From the NCBI RefSeq assembly GCF_001183605.1, contig NZ_LFXJ01000002.1, positions 312,501 through 376,500 on the forward strand: a stretch of DNA of 64,000 bases, written 5' to 3'. The position numbers and the translations under genes are program-made. Positions within the stretch are counted from its first letter, which is position 1. The number at the start of each line of letters is the position of its first letter. The notes beneath the pieces are model-generated. The model saw nothing but the letters and a program-made list of their open reading frames with translations, searched no databases and was not told where the DNA came from. This DNA comes from Lysinibacillus xylanilyticus (GTDB taxonomy: Bacteria; Bacillota; Bacilli; Bacillales_A; Planococcaceae). Of this stretch, positions 52,165-60,899 are shown in pieces.

Positions 52165-52312
52165 CCAACTTCGTGTTGGCCTAAAGCCTCCGGTGGGTGT
52201 CATGGAAAGGGAAGGGAGTTCAATAAAGGATCTTAGGCTAACTGACCTGCATCACGCAGGCCTAAGCACAAAGCCGATTCCGGACGCAATTATACCGGGG
52301 CATAATTGATCA
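52090..52312 (+). repeat. Class-2 dispersed repeat overlapping a coding end
   Basis: TTAACTGCTTTCAGC matches the 5' end of other class-2 copies. The hairpin core 52122-52162 has outer ACTCAGTC/GACTGAGT and inner GCCAC-GTCCT-GTGGC. A further CTTAGGC/CCTAAG hairpin follows at 52228-52256. CAATTATACCGGGGCATAATTG (52287-52308) is the tail. It splits the TusA-rhodanese gene from the DsrE-like gene. Confidence 0.87.
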
Positions 52313-52337
52313 AAAAAACTTTTAGGAGGAATTTATT

Positions 52338-52733
52338 ATGTCAAATAAAGTAGCAATTATTGCAAGTAACGGTGGTCTTTTCGATGCATATAAGGTGTTC
52401 AATATCGCAACAGCAGCGGCGGCTACTGAGAAAGAAGTAGCTATCTTCTTTACATTCGAAGGGTTGAATTTAATTCATAAACAAGGAATGCATGCATTAC
52501 CTATGCCTGCGGGAGCGGAGCATTATGCAGAAGGGTTTGCTAAAGCTAATGTACCGGCAATTCCTCAATTAGTGGAAATGGCACAAGAATTAGGTGTGAA
52601 ATTTATCGCGTGTCAAATGACTATGGATGTAATGGGTTTAACGACAGATGATTTTGTTGAAGGTATCGAGGTCGGGGGAGCTGTGACGTTCTTAGAGTTT
52701 GCAAAAGATGCAGCACCGTCATTAACATTCTGA
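52338..52733 (+). CDS. DsrE/DsrF/DrsH-like sulfur carrier
   Basis: The 131-residue protein matches the DsrE2-type group: VAIIASNGGLFDAYKVFNIA and KFIACQMTMDVMG, where the Cys is the likely sulfur-accepting residue. Such proteins relay sulfane sulfur with TusA and rhodanese. TTAGGAGG precedes ATG 52338. It follows a dispersed repeat and precedes the persulfide dioxygenase gene. Confidence 0.86.
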   Translation: MSNKVAIIASNGGLFDAYKVFNIATAAAATEKEVAIFFTFEGLNLIHKQGMHALPMPAGAEHYAEGFAKANVPAIPQLVEMAQELGVKFIACQMTMDVMGLTTDDFVEGIEVGGAVTFLEFAKDAAPSLTF

Positions 52734-52802
52734 TTAATTTGAAGCTAAACTAACAATACAGGCGGAGAGGGCAACCTTTCCGCTAAAAAAATCAATAAAA
52801 CA

Positions 52803-52818
52803 ATACCTTGGGGGGTAA
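52803..52818 (+). promoter_or_regulatory. CstR-like site overlapping the ribosome site of the dioxygenase gene
   Basis: ATACCTTGGGGGGTAA keeps ATACC and GGTA with N6 and one mismatch. The G-run serves as ribosome site for GTG 52824. Confidence 0.48.
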
Positions 52819-52823
52819 TAAGA

Positions 52824-53951
52824 GTGTCGGTTTTAAAATGGAGTGCAGCGCAGGTAGCGAAAAAAGTAATTAATAATGAAGAATTATTTATTTTAGATGT
52901 TCGAAATACAGATGCATTCGAAGATTGGAAAATTGATGGCCATAAATTTGAATACCTTAATATTCCGTATTTTGAGCTGTTAGACGGCGTAGAGGATATT
53001 TTACCGAAGATACCAGCTGATAAAGATGTGTTAGTCGTTTGTGCGAAAGAAGGTTCATCGCTGATGGTGGCTGAGATGTTATCGGAAGCGGGACGTACTG
53101 TAGCTTATTTAGAAGGTGGAATGAAAACGTGGAGTGAATATTTAGAACCTATTAAAGTTGGAGATTTAACAGGTGGTGGTGAGCTTTATCAATTCGTACG
53201 TTTAGGGAAGGGTTGCCTTTCTTATATGGTCATCTCTGAGGGTGAAGCGGCGATTATCGATGCTGTGCGTTTTACAGACGCATTCACAAGCTTTGCAGAA
53301 GAGAAAAATGTAAAGATTAAATATGTGTTCGATACACATTTACATGCTGATCATATTTCTGGTGGTCGACATATAGCAGCTACTACTGGTGCGACTTATT
53401 ATTTACCACCAAAAGATGCCGAAGAGGTTGTGTTTGACTATACACCTTTGCTTGACGGAACAGCTGTACAAGTTGGCGCCTCTAAAATTGATGTAGGAGC
53501 GATTTATTCGCCTGGTCATACAATTGGTTCAACGTCATTTGTTGTGGACAGCAAGTATTTATTAACTGGAGATATTTTATTTATTGATTCAATTGGACGC
53601 CCTGATTTGGCGGGTCTTGCAGAAGACTGGGTTGGTGATTTACGCGAAACGCTGTACAAACGTTACAGAGAATTATCAGAGGATTTAATAGTTTTACCGG
53701 CGCATTTTATGATTATTGATGAACTAAATGAAGATGGGACTGTAGCAAAACATCTTGGACAATTATTTGCTGAAAATCACGGCTTAAATATTAAAGATGA
53801 AGCAGAATTCCGAAGTGTCGTAACAGAGCATTTGCCTCCGCAGCCAAATGCATATCAAGAAATTCGTCGAGTAAATATGGGGAAGATTACCCCAACGCAG
53901 GATGAGCAAACAGAGATGGAGATTGGTCCGAACCGCTGTGCAGTTCGATAG
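52824..53951 (+). CDS. Rhodanese-persulfide dioxygenase fusion, CstB-like
   Basis: The 375-residue enzyme has an N-terminal rhodanese domain (about 8-110; Cys73 in VVCAKEGSS) followed by a metallo-beta-lactamase dioxygenase domain (about 120-360) with THLHADH (171-177), His232 and Asp250 for iron. It oxidises glutathione- or bacillithiol-persulfide to sulfite or thiosulfate. CstB of Staphylococcus has the rhodanese domains after the dioxygenase; here the order is reversed. Start GTG 52824. Confidence 0.88.
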   Translation: MSVLKWSAAQVAKKVINNEELFILDVRNTDAFEDWKIDGHKFEYLNIPYFELLDGVEDILPKIPADKDVLVVCAKEGSSLMVAEMLSEAGRTVAYLEGGMKTWSEYLEPIKVGDLTGGGELYQFVRLGKGCLSYMVISEGEAAIIDAVRFTDAFTSFAEEKNVKIKYVFDTHLHADHISGGRHIAATTGATYYLPPKDAEEVVFDYTPLLDGTAVQVGASKIDVGAIYSPGHTIGSTSFVVDSKYLLTGDILFIDSIGRPDLAGLAEDWVGDLRETLYKRYRELSEDLIVLPAHFMIIDELNEDGTVAKHLGQLFAENHGLNIKDEAEFRSVVTEHLPPQPNAYQEIRRVNMGKITPTQDEQTEMEIGPNRCAVR

Positions 53952-54111
53952 TTAAATTTATAAAAGAATGTTGAAATGCAATGATTACGCATGCGTGGTT
54001 ATAGCGTGTAAATACCGCGAAGCGAAGGCGCTCATCCTTCGAAAAGTCGTGAAAAAACAAACAGAACTGGCAAAATCGCTTACAACCTTTGCCGTTCCAA
54101 AGGAGAAAAAT

Positions 54112-54339
54112 ATGAAATCAAACTTACAACTAGACGCAAAGGGTTTATCTTGTCCGATGCCTATAGTGAAAACAAAAAAAGCGATAGATACATTAGCTTC
54201 AGGGGAAATTTTAGAGGTTCAAGTAACAGATAAGGGGGCTCTAGCGGACATCCCTGCTTGGGTAAAAGCAGGTGGTCATGCAATTTTAGACAAATCTGAA
54301 GATGCTGGTGTCATTACATTCTTTATTCAGAAAGCTTAA
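54112..54339 (+). CDS. TusA-family sulfur carrier
   Basis: The 75-residue protein is a stand-alone TusA (LSCPMPIVKTKKAIDTL, Cys14) nearly identical in its core to the TusA part of the fusion at 51553. It would carry persulfide sulfur between rhodaneses and DsrE-like proteins. AAAGGAG precedes ATG 54112, so the longer frame from 53968 is rejected. A hairpin GGGGTTGT/ACAACCCC follows. Confidence 0.9.
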   Translation: MKSNLQLDAKGLSCPMPIVKTKKAIDTLASGEILEVQVTDKGALADIPAWVKAGGHAILDKSEDAGVITFFIQKA

Positions 54340-54346
54340 GACTGGT

Positions 54347-54390
54347 GGGGTTGTCTCTTCTATTTGAAGGTAGAACAACCCCCCCTTTCA
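54347..54390 (+). terminator. Probable terminator after the TusA gene
   Basis: GGGGTTGT and ACAACCCC pair around an inner TTCTA/TAGAA stem; the following CCCTTTCATTT is only weakly T-rich. Confidence 0.5.
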
Positions 54391-54434
54391 TTTAATATTA
54401 GTCCTTAGTGAAGTAACCAGAAAGAAGGAAAAGT

Positions 54435-55211
54435 ATGGATTTGGCATGGATCATTACAATATTTTTAATTGGCTTTGTAGGTTCGTTTGTATCAGGTATG
54501 CTAGGAATTGGCGGAGCAATTATTAAATATCCAATGTTATTATATATCCCACCTTTACTTGGTTTTGCAGCATTTTCAGCACATGAGGTATCGGGGATTA
54601 GTGCAGTAGAAGTGTTGTTTGCTTCTATGGCAGGGGTATGGGCATATCGAAAAGGTGGGTATTTAAATAAATCACTGATTATATATATGGGTGGTGCCGT
54701 ATTAGTAGGTAGTTTCGTTGGTAGTTATGGCTCCAAATTTTTATCTGAAGTGGGAGTTAACATCGTTTATGGTGTATTGGCGTTGATTGCTGCAGTGATG
54801 ATGTTTATTCCTAAGAAGCAAATTGACGACAAGCCTTTAGATGAAGTAACGTTCAATAAAACAGTAGCAGCCGTGTTAGCGTTTATAGTTGGTATTGGAT
54901 CAGGGATTGTAGGGGCAGCTGGTGGTTTCTTGTTAGTACCTATTATGCTAGTGGTATTAGGGATACCAACGCGTATGACAATCGCTACAAGCCTTGCTAT
55001 TACCTTTATATCCTCAATAGGCGGGACGATTGGAAAATTGATGACGGGACAAGTTAATTACTATCCTGCGATCATTATGATTGTAGCTAGCTTAGTAGCT
55101 GCTCCTCTAGGTGCAAAAGCGGGGAAAACATTAAATACAAAGATTTTACAAGCTATTTTAGCGGTGCTTATATTGGCAACTGCTATTAAAATTTGGGTGG
55201 ATATATTGTAG
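54435..55211 (+). CDS. TauE/SafE-family exporter in the sulfur island
   Basis: The 258-residue membrane protein has about eight TM helices in two halves ([38 protein letters not shown]). In CstR regulons the homologue TauE exports sulfite or thiosulfate made by the persulfide dioxygenase, which fits its place behind that gene. AGAAGGAAAAG precedes ATG 54435. The next gene begins 13 bases later. Confidence 0.88.
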   Translation: MDLAWIITIFLIGFVGSFVSGMLGIGGAIIKYPMLLYIPPLLGFAAFSAHEVSGISAVEVLFASMAGVWAYRKGGYLNKSLIIYMGGAVLVGSFVGSYGSKFLSEVGVNIVYGVLALIAAVMMFIPKKQIDDKPLDEVTFNKTVAAVLAFIVGIGSGIVGAAGGFLLVPIMLVVLGIPTRMTIATSLAITFISSIGGTIGKLMTGQVNYYPAIIMIVASLVAAPLGAKAGKTLNTKILQAILAVLILATAIKIWVDIL

Positions 55212-55224
55212 GAGGCAGTAGCAT

Positions 55225-55929
55225 ATGAAAATTGAGGTTTTTTCGGATTTTACATGTCCGTTCTGTTATATTGGCAAACGGGAACTGGAACGGGCTATTG
55301 ACTTAGCGGGTTATTCAGGGCAGGTAGAAATTGAATATAAAACACATCAAATTGGACCACATACGCCTAAGGAAGACGCACCAACTTTATATGATGGGAT
55401 GGCTGCGAAATTTAACTCTACATTAAAAGAAGTGAAGGAAATAATTGAGGGTATAGCAATGCGGGCTGGAGAGGTTGGCTTGCGTTACAATTTTGAAGAT
55501 ATGAAAACAGCTCATACTGAAAAAGCTCATCGATTGGCAAAATGGACAAAGCAGTTTGGTAAAGAGTCGGTTTATACGGAAGAGCTAATGAGGGGTTATT
55601 TTACGGAAGGAAAAGACTTAAACGATGATAGGTTCTTATTAAAAGTCATTGAAAATTTAGACTTAGATGTTGAAATAGCAAAGGGTGTACTAGCATCAAA
55701 CGACTTCGGTGAAGCTTTAGACAGAGATCGTTATGATGCCCAACAACTAGGTGTACAAAGTGTTCCGTTCTTTGTTTTTGAAAATCGCTACGGTATTAAA
55801 GGTGCAGAGCCTACTGAGGTTTTCGTACGAACTTTACATCAAGCAGCAGAGATAGCTGGTATTCAGCCGATACTAAAGATGGTAGGTGATGGTGAAGCTA
55901 TTTGTGCTGATGGTGAATGTAAATTATAA
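55225..55929 (+). CDS. DsbA-family oxidoreductase, FrnE-like
   Basis: The 234-residue cytoplasmic protein has an early redox motif CPFCYIGK (Cys11, Cys14) in FSDFTCPFCYIG, and a C-terminal segment with the cis-Pro region QSVPFFVFENRYGIKG, typical of the FrnE group. It would reduce or isomerise disulfides or react with persulfides. AGGAGG precedes ATG 55225. It is the last gene before the terminator. Confidence 0.88.
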   Translation: MKIEVFSDFTCPFCYIGKRELERAIDLAGYSGQVEIEYKTHQIGPHTPKEDAPTLYDGMAAKFNSTLKEVKEIIEGIAMRAGEVGLRYNFEDMKTAHTEKAHRLAKWTKQFGKESVYTEELMRGYFTEGKDLNDDRFLLKVIENLDLDVEIAKGVLASNDFGEALDRDRYDAQQLGVQSVPFFVFENRYGIKGAEPTEVFVRTLHQAAEIAGIQPILKMVGDGEAICADGECKL

Positions 55930-55940
55930 GGGAACGTTAT

Positions 55941-55976
55941 AATGTCGGGTGCAATGCTGTGCTCGGCATTTTTTTA
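55941..55976 (+). terminator. Rho-independent terminator
   Basis: AATGTCGGGTGC and GTGCTCGGCATT pair with four wobbles, then TTTTTT. It ends the sulfur operon. Confidence 0.78.
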
Positions 55977-56048
55977 TCTTCATTCAGCGGATATTTTCTG
56001 TGCAAAAGCGAAGCGACAGCTACAATTACGCTAAGGTTAAATTGATTA
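55977..56048 (+). repeat. Class-2 dispersed repeat, short form
   Basis: CTTCATTCAGC, then GCAAAAGCGAAGCGACAGC and a decayed CAATTACGCTAAGG tail ending TTGATTA. It lies directly after the terminator. Confidence 0.75.
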
Positions 56049-56202
56049 GGAAATAATACATACTGCAAGAGGTATTAAGTCTCGTTTAATGTGTTATAGA
56101 ACAAAAGAATTTATAATTTTATCCTCTAAATGGTTCTATTTACGTGAGGTGTGAGAAAATTCACATCGAAAAACATGCTACTTTGCTAAAATATAGGTGA
56201 TT

Positions 56203-56218
56203 ATACAAAGGGGGGTAT
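56203..56218 (+). promoter_or_regulatory. CstR-like site before tsdA
   Basis: ATACAAAGGGGGGTAT has the spacing of the other sites with one mismatch, and lies on the ribosome site. Confidence 0.48.
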
Positions 56219-56223
56219 TATAG

Positions 56224-57177
56224 ATGAAACCTATAGTAGCAGGAGTAGCGGGGACAGTACTGTTAGCAGGTACGCTTTTTGTAGGAGCAGTCATTAGCGA
56301 CAAAATTTTAGGGGATGCTAAAGGAGAAAGCGAAGAAGCCGCTGTACAAACAAAAATACCAACATCAGCAGCTGCTCAGTCAGTTGTCTATGCGCCACCA
56401 AGTATTGAAGAAGTACCGGATGGACCTATGAAGGAAACGATATTATATGGCTATGAGCTTGTAAATAATACACATGTTGCCGCAGAAGAATATGTTGGGA
56501 ATCAGTTGTCTTGCACAAGCTGTCATGCAGGGGCGGGTTATGATGAGCAAGTTTCGTCATTGGTAGGTGTTATGGCGAATTATCCTCAATATATTGCACG
56601 CTCAGGTGATATTGTAACGATTGAGGAGCGTATTAACGGTTGTATGGTTCGTAGTATGAACGGTAAGAAATTTGACATGAATAGTAAAGAGTTAGAAGCA
56701 ATGGTCTCATACTTCGCCTACATTTCAGAAGGTGTACCTATCGGGGCGGAGCGTGAATGGGTAGGTACAAGTACCATGAAGGACATTCCTATACCGGATG
56801 TTAAGAACGGTGAGGAAGTATATGCTCAGTCTTGTATTGCTTGTCACGCAGCTGATGGCTCAGGTACAGGTGCTAATACAGGTCCGGCATTATGGGGTAA
56901 AGACTCATTTAATGATGGAGCGGGTATGGCGAGAATGTCGAAAATGGCTGGCTACATCAAAAATAATATGCCAGTGGGTGCAACAGGTACTTTGACAGAT
57001 CAAGATGCCGCTGATTTAGCAGCCTTTATTTTATCGCAGGATCGACCTGAATGGGGTAATCATGGTAAAGATTGGCCTAAGGGCGGCCGTCCTAATGATA
57101 TTATGAATAAAGAAAAACGGGAGCAAGTTAAAAATGGCACAATAAATTGGGAGCAAGTGCTTTCCACTAACAAATGA
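56224..57177 (+). CDS. tsdA: Thiosulfate dehydrogenase / tetrathionate-type dihaem cytochrome c
   Basis: The 317-residue protein has an N-terminal membrane anchor (about 3-24) and two haem c sites: Cys97-Cys100-His101 and Cys204-Cys207-His208. Between them INGCMVRSMNGK (Cys140) matches the axial Cys ligand of TsdA, which joins two thiosulfates to tetrathionate and passes electrons on. AAGGGGGG precedes ATG 56224. It closes the sulfur island, linking thiosulfate to the respiratory chain. Confidence 0.88.
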   Translation: MKPIVAGVAGTVLLAGTLFVGAVISDKILGDAKGESEEAAVQTKIPTSAAAQSVVYAPPSIEEVPDGPMKETILYGYELVNNTHVAAEEYVGNQLSCTSCHAGAGYDEQVSSLVGVMANYPQYIARSGDIVTIEERINGCMVRSMNGKKFDMNSKELEAMVSYFAYISEGVPIGAEREWVGTSTMKDIPIPDVKNGEEVYAQSCIACHAADGSGTGANTGPALWGKDSFNDGAGMARMSKMAGYIKNNMPVGATGTLTDQDAADLAAFILSQDRPEWGNHGKDWPKGGRPNDIMNKEKREQVKNGTINWEQVLSTNK

Positions 57178-57221
57178 AGTGGAATCGCCCCTTACAGATA
57201 GAAATAATTTACGTTTTGATT

Positions 57222-57257
57222 TACCTTTAGATAATTTTTGTCTAAAGGTATTTTTTT
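57222..57257 (+). terminator. Rho-independent terminator after tsdA
   Basis: ACCTTTAGA pairs perfectly with TCTAAAGGT, followed by ATTTTTTT. Confidence 0.87.
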
Positions 57258-57370
57258 ATCTAAAGATGGAAATCTACATCTGAGGCCGTATAGGCGCGTT
57301 ATCCTTCGATTGCTATATTTAGTAATGGTGATTGCTATTATGGATTTTAGACATAAGGAGGAAGTTTATT

Positions 57371-58264
57371 ATTAAAAAAATGTTGCGAAAGTATGGTTAC
57401 ACAAATGGTGCTTTAACAGGATTTATTTTATTGTTATGGATCAGTGTCTTTTTTATTGGAGGCATATATGGAGCGTATTCATGGGCAATACTTAAATTAG
57501 TTTTACCAATCCTAGGGGCGCTAGGATTGATGATTAATTTGATTATGTTGATTATATCTATAGTTAAAAAGCAGAAAAGTGTAAAGTTGTTTATTAATAT
57601 AATCGTAAACATAATGCTAATCTTTCCAATACTAATGACCATGAATATTATTCCCTTTGCTTACCCGAACACTATTGAACGTGCTCATCCATCTATAGCT
57701 GTAAGATGGCCATTAACTTCAGAAGCTGTAGTAGGGTGGGGCGGTAATGATGTTAAAGATAATTTGCCTCATGCAGTATGGGCATCAGAGAGATGGGCCT
57801 ACGATTTAGTAATGAAACCATATAGTATTAATAGTGAAAGCAATGAGGATTACGGAATATGGAATAAAGAAATTTACTCACCTGTTTCTGGAATTGTTAT
57901 TGCTGTTTCAAATAATGAAGCTGACATTACACCAGGGACAGAAGATTTTAAGTCGATAGAAGGAAATTATGTGTACATAAAAATAAAAGAAACAGGTACG
58001 TATCTTTTACTCAATCATTTAAAAAAAGGTAGCGTTTCTGTTGAAGTGGGAAATACTGTAGAACCTGGAGATTTCGTAGGACGTGTTGGAAATAGCGGTT
58101 CATCCTCGGAACCCCATTTGCATATTCACCATCAAAGACAAGATCCAACAAAAGCTATACATCCTGTCTTAGCGGAAGGACTGCCTCTATTTTTTCAAGA
58201 TATAGATGGTAACTCAATGCCGAATAAAGATACTTTTATAAAACCACACCCTTTATTAAAGTAA
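57371..58264 (+). CDS. Membrane-bound M23-family peptidase
   Basis: The protein has several N-terminal TM helices (about 10-95) and a C-terminal LytM/M23 domain (about 150-295) with NHLKKGS, GRVGNSGSSSEPHLHIH (the HxH metal pair) and an Asp in WAYDLVM. It would cut peptidoglycan cross-links or act as a decayed binder. AAGGAGG lies 8 bases before an ATT (57371; encoding I-K-K-M) and 17 before ATG 57380, so either an ATT start or the distant ATG is used. The ORF frame extends to 57332 without a ribosome site. Confidence 0.8.
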   Translation: MKKMLRKYGYTNGALTGFILLLWISVFFIGGIYGAYSWAILKLVLPILGALGLMINLIMLIISIVKKQKSVKLFINIIVNIMLIFPILMTMNIIPFAYPNTIERAHPSIAVRWPLTSEAVVGWGGNDVKDNLPHAVWASERWAYDLVMKPYSINSESNEDYGIWNKEIYSPVSGIVIAVSNNEADITPGTEDFKSIEGNYVYIKIKETGTYLLLNHLKKGSVSVEVGNTVEPGDFVGRVGNSGSSSEPHLHIHHQRQDPTKAIHPVLAEGLPLFFQDIDGNSMPNKDTFIKPHPLLK

Positions 58265-58360
58265 CTATTTCTCAGGTTTCTGGATCTATACAATAAAAGA
58301 AGTACAGGGCGTAATTTGTTATACTAGCAGTATTAGGAAGTAGCATCGGAGGTGACGCTG

Positions 58361-60349
58361 TTGATTTATTTGAAATTTGCAATCCAAATCATTGTTGTGT
58401 TAGTGCTTATTTATTTTGTAAGTGGTCGATTAATTGGTTCAAACATTAATTTTATACGCAGGGTTCTTTCTGTAGTCATTAGTGTGACACTAACGTCCTT
58501 TGTTTACTGGTATTCCTATTTACGTCATACAGACTTTTTGTATGAACCAATGATGCATACAGTGACAGAGGTAAGTACACTTGTTTGGATTGGCTGCATG
58601 CTACTAATTTCGATGTTGCTCTATCTCGTTTTTGAGCTTTTTGATCCAAGTGGTATTACAGCTAGAGACCGTCGAAATGGCAGAAAAAATTTATTATTAC
58701 GCCTTCATAGCTACTGGCGACAGCAAAAACGTTTGCGTCAGGTGTTAAAAATAGCAGTGACAAATGGCGTTGTTCAAACGATTAAATACGCAAGACAACG
58801 AGAAAATGAAAAGGAGCTTGCCGTTGCTTTAAGGATAACTTTGGAGCAATGTGGTGGGATATTTATTAAATTTGGTCAGGTGCTTTCTACTCGTAAGGAA
58901 CTGTTTTCGCCTATCTTTATTGACGAGTTAGAGAAGTTACAAAATAATGTGAAGCCTTTATCGTCTGAACAGGTAACGCAAATTTTGGAAGATTCACTAC
59001 CTAAGCCTATGAATGAAGTATTTGCAAGCTTTCAAATGGAGCCTATTGCGGCAGCATCTATTGGACAAGTGCATAAGGCGCGATTGAAAAATTTTGATGA
59101 AGTCGTGGTGAAGGTACTACGTCCGGAAGTGAAGGGAATTATGCGAGACGATCTCGAAATTTTAGAGGAGTTTGCCAATTGGCTTTCAAAAAAATCAACA
59201 TGGGCTGAGTCACTTGGCTTTCGAGAGCTTGCAAAAGGATTTGCCAATGGGTTACGCGAGGAAACTCATTTAGATATTGAGGCTCGTAATACTATACAGG
59301 TGACGAATGCTCTTGCTAAAAGCGATTATAAGGTGAAGATTCCTAAAATCTATATAGAATATTGTAATGAAAATATTATTGTCATGGAATATGTTCCGGG
59401 GAAAAGCGTTGCAAATACTACGGCTGAGTTTAATCGATTTGGAAATAATCGTAGGCAGTTTGCACGGACTGTTTTATATTCCTTCTTTGAACAAATGCTT
59501 TTTTCGGGTATTTTTCATGCAGATCCACATCCAGGAAATATTCATATTGATGAGACAGATGGCACACCGATACTACTTGATTTTGGGGCTGTAGGCCGTT
59601 TGGGAGCTACACAACAAGAGGGGTTAAAGTTAATAATAATGGGGATTCATCTAAATGATTCAAGCACAGTATTTGACGGCGTAACATTATTGGTTGAAAA
59701 TGCTGATCATGCAGAGCGTGCAAAGATAGAGCAAGCAATTGATCAAATTCTCTTGAAAATCTCTTACGTGGATCGAATTCCAACAGAGGAATTAATACAT
59801 TCGTTATTTACGGTTGTTCGTGATTTCGGTCTTACTTTCTATCCGGCAGTAGGTTTAGCACTTCGTTCATTAGTAACATTGGATGGGACATTACGGGTAA
59901 TTGACCCAAGTTTTGATATCTTTACGGAAGCGAAAGATTTTTCATCCGAATATATGCGAGCAGCCTTCTTGAAGCCGTTTAAAGAACCGATGGCAACAAA
60001 GGAACGTTTACAAGAAGAATTAGTAATGCTTATTCCGACATTGCGCAAAATACCAAGGCGAGTTGACCAGCTCATTCAACGGGTGGAGAGTGGGAAAATC
60101 ACCTTACATCACGATGTTTTTTCGGATGAGGATAATGCTCGTTTTATTACACATTTGTTTTCCCGTTTCGTCTTACTTCTCGTAGGTATTACTTTTGGCA
60201 TTATTTCTGTAGCACTTTTAGCAATATCACAATTTATTCGTGAAGCGTACGCTGTTTATTTAAATACAGCTGCATACTTAGGGTTATTTTTATGTGCCAT
60301 TCTTTTAGTACGCCTTTCTATCCAAGCGCTACGTTCTATGAAGCAATAG
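58361..60349 (+). CDS. ABC1/AarF/UbiB-type atypical kinase
   Basis: The 662-residue protein has N-terminal TM helices (about 1-20, 30-50, 70-90), an ABC1 domain (about 130-380) with KFGQVLSTRKE, AAASIGQVHKARL (Ala-rich nucleotide loop), VVKVLRPEVKG (catalytic Lys) and FHADPHPGNI plus LLDFGAVGRLG, and two C-terminal TM helices. The family supports ubiquinone or menaquinone biology. TTG 58361 with CGGAGGTG at six bases is preferred over 58352. Confidence 0.87.
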   Translation: MIYLKFAIQIIVVLVLIYFVSGRLIGSNINFIRRVLSVVISVTLTSFVYWYSYLRHTDFLYEPMMHTVTEVSTLVWIGCMLLISMLLYLVFELFDPSGITARDRRNGRKNLLLRLHSYWRQQKRLRQVLKIAVTNGVVQTIKYARQRENEKELAVALRITLEQCGGIFIKFGQVLSTRKELFSPIFIDELEKLQNNVKPLSSEQVTQILEDSLPKPMNEVFASFQMEPIAAASIGQVHKARLKNFDEVVVKVLRPEVKGIMRDDLEILEEFANWLSKKSTWAESLGFRELAKGFANGLREETHLDIEARNTIQVTNALAKSDYKVKIPKIYIEYCNENIIVMEYVPGKSVANTTAEFNRFGNNRRQFARTVLYSFFEQMLFSGIFHADPHPGNIHIDETDGTPILLDFGAVGRLGATQQEGLKLIIMGIHLNDSSTVFDGVTLLVENADHAERAKIEQAIDQILLKISYVDRIPTEELIHSLFTVVRDFGLTFYPAVGLALRSLVTLDGTLRVIDPSFDIFTEAKDFSSEYMRAAFLKPFKEPMATKERLQEELVMLIPTLRKIPRRVDQLIQRVESGKITLHHDVFSDEDNARFITHLFSRFVLLLVGITFGIISVALLAISQFIREAYAVYLNTAAYLGLFLCAILLVRLSIQALRSMKQ

Positions 60350-60415
60350 GAAGCGCCAAATCGAAGTGAAAATCAATCTTTGTTTATTGAAACACATTAG
60401 TTATATCTATTCTGA

Positions 60416-60449
60416 GGTAGGGGAGATGCTCCCTTACCCTTTTTATTTT
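60416..60449 (+). terminator. Rho-independent terminator after the AarF-like gene
   Basis: GGTAGGGGAG and CTCCCTTACC form a 10-bp stem with one wobble, then CTTTTTATTTT. Confidence 0.85.
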
Positions 60450-60596
60450 AACTTATTTCAGCGGGTGTCCAAACATCCGATGAAATAAAGGAACTCAGTC
60501 TAAGAACGCCACGTCCTGTGGCAACGACTGAGTAACCAACATCGTGTTGGCCCAAAGCCGATTCCGGACGCAATTATGCCGAGGCATAATTGATAA
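60449..60596 (+). repeat. Class-2 dispersed repeat, complete copy
   Basis: TTAACTTATTTCAGC starts it. The core 60493-60533 has outer ACTCAGTC/GACTGAGT and inner GCCAC-GTCCT-GTGGC, then CCAACATCGTGTTGG, GCCGATTCCGGACG and the perfect tail CAATTATGCC-GA-GGCATAATTG (60571-60592). Confidence 0.9.
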
Positions 60597-60611
60597 ATGT
60601 TCTCGAGAAAT

Positions 60612-60737
60612 ATTACAAAAACATTACAAAGCAAATAGTAGGACTAATGGTAAAGCAGTTAATATCGTTGCTATGTAGAATAAAACGTGATTTTGTAGAA
60701 TTTATAAGAATTTACGTGAATGTTACAAGAATGTTTC
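60612..60737. promoter_or_regulatory. WalR boxes upstream of the cell-wall hydrolase gene
   Basis: On the minus strand TGTAAT-N5-TGTAAT at 60612-60628 fits the WalR consensus TGTWAH-N5-TGTWAH exactly. On the plus strand TGTTAC-N5-TGTTTC at 60721-60737 fits except for one base. WalR controls peptidoglycan hydrolases in Bacillaceae. Confidence 0.6.
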
Positions 60738-60899
60738 GAGTTTTACTAAACGATTAAAAAGACGTGAAATAGTATAAAAGTTATGCTAATAATGCTAAAC
60801 TTTAAAAGGCTAATAAAATATAAGAATATAAATAGAATCGTTCCAGTGATTACATAAAAATACTAAGAGCGAAATTGACTAGTGAAGGGAAAGAATAAC

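Noticed and set aside
53968..54111. Extended N-terminus for the TusA gene
   Set aside because: The extra 48 residues have no TusA homology, and AAAGGAG sits right before ATG 54112.
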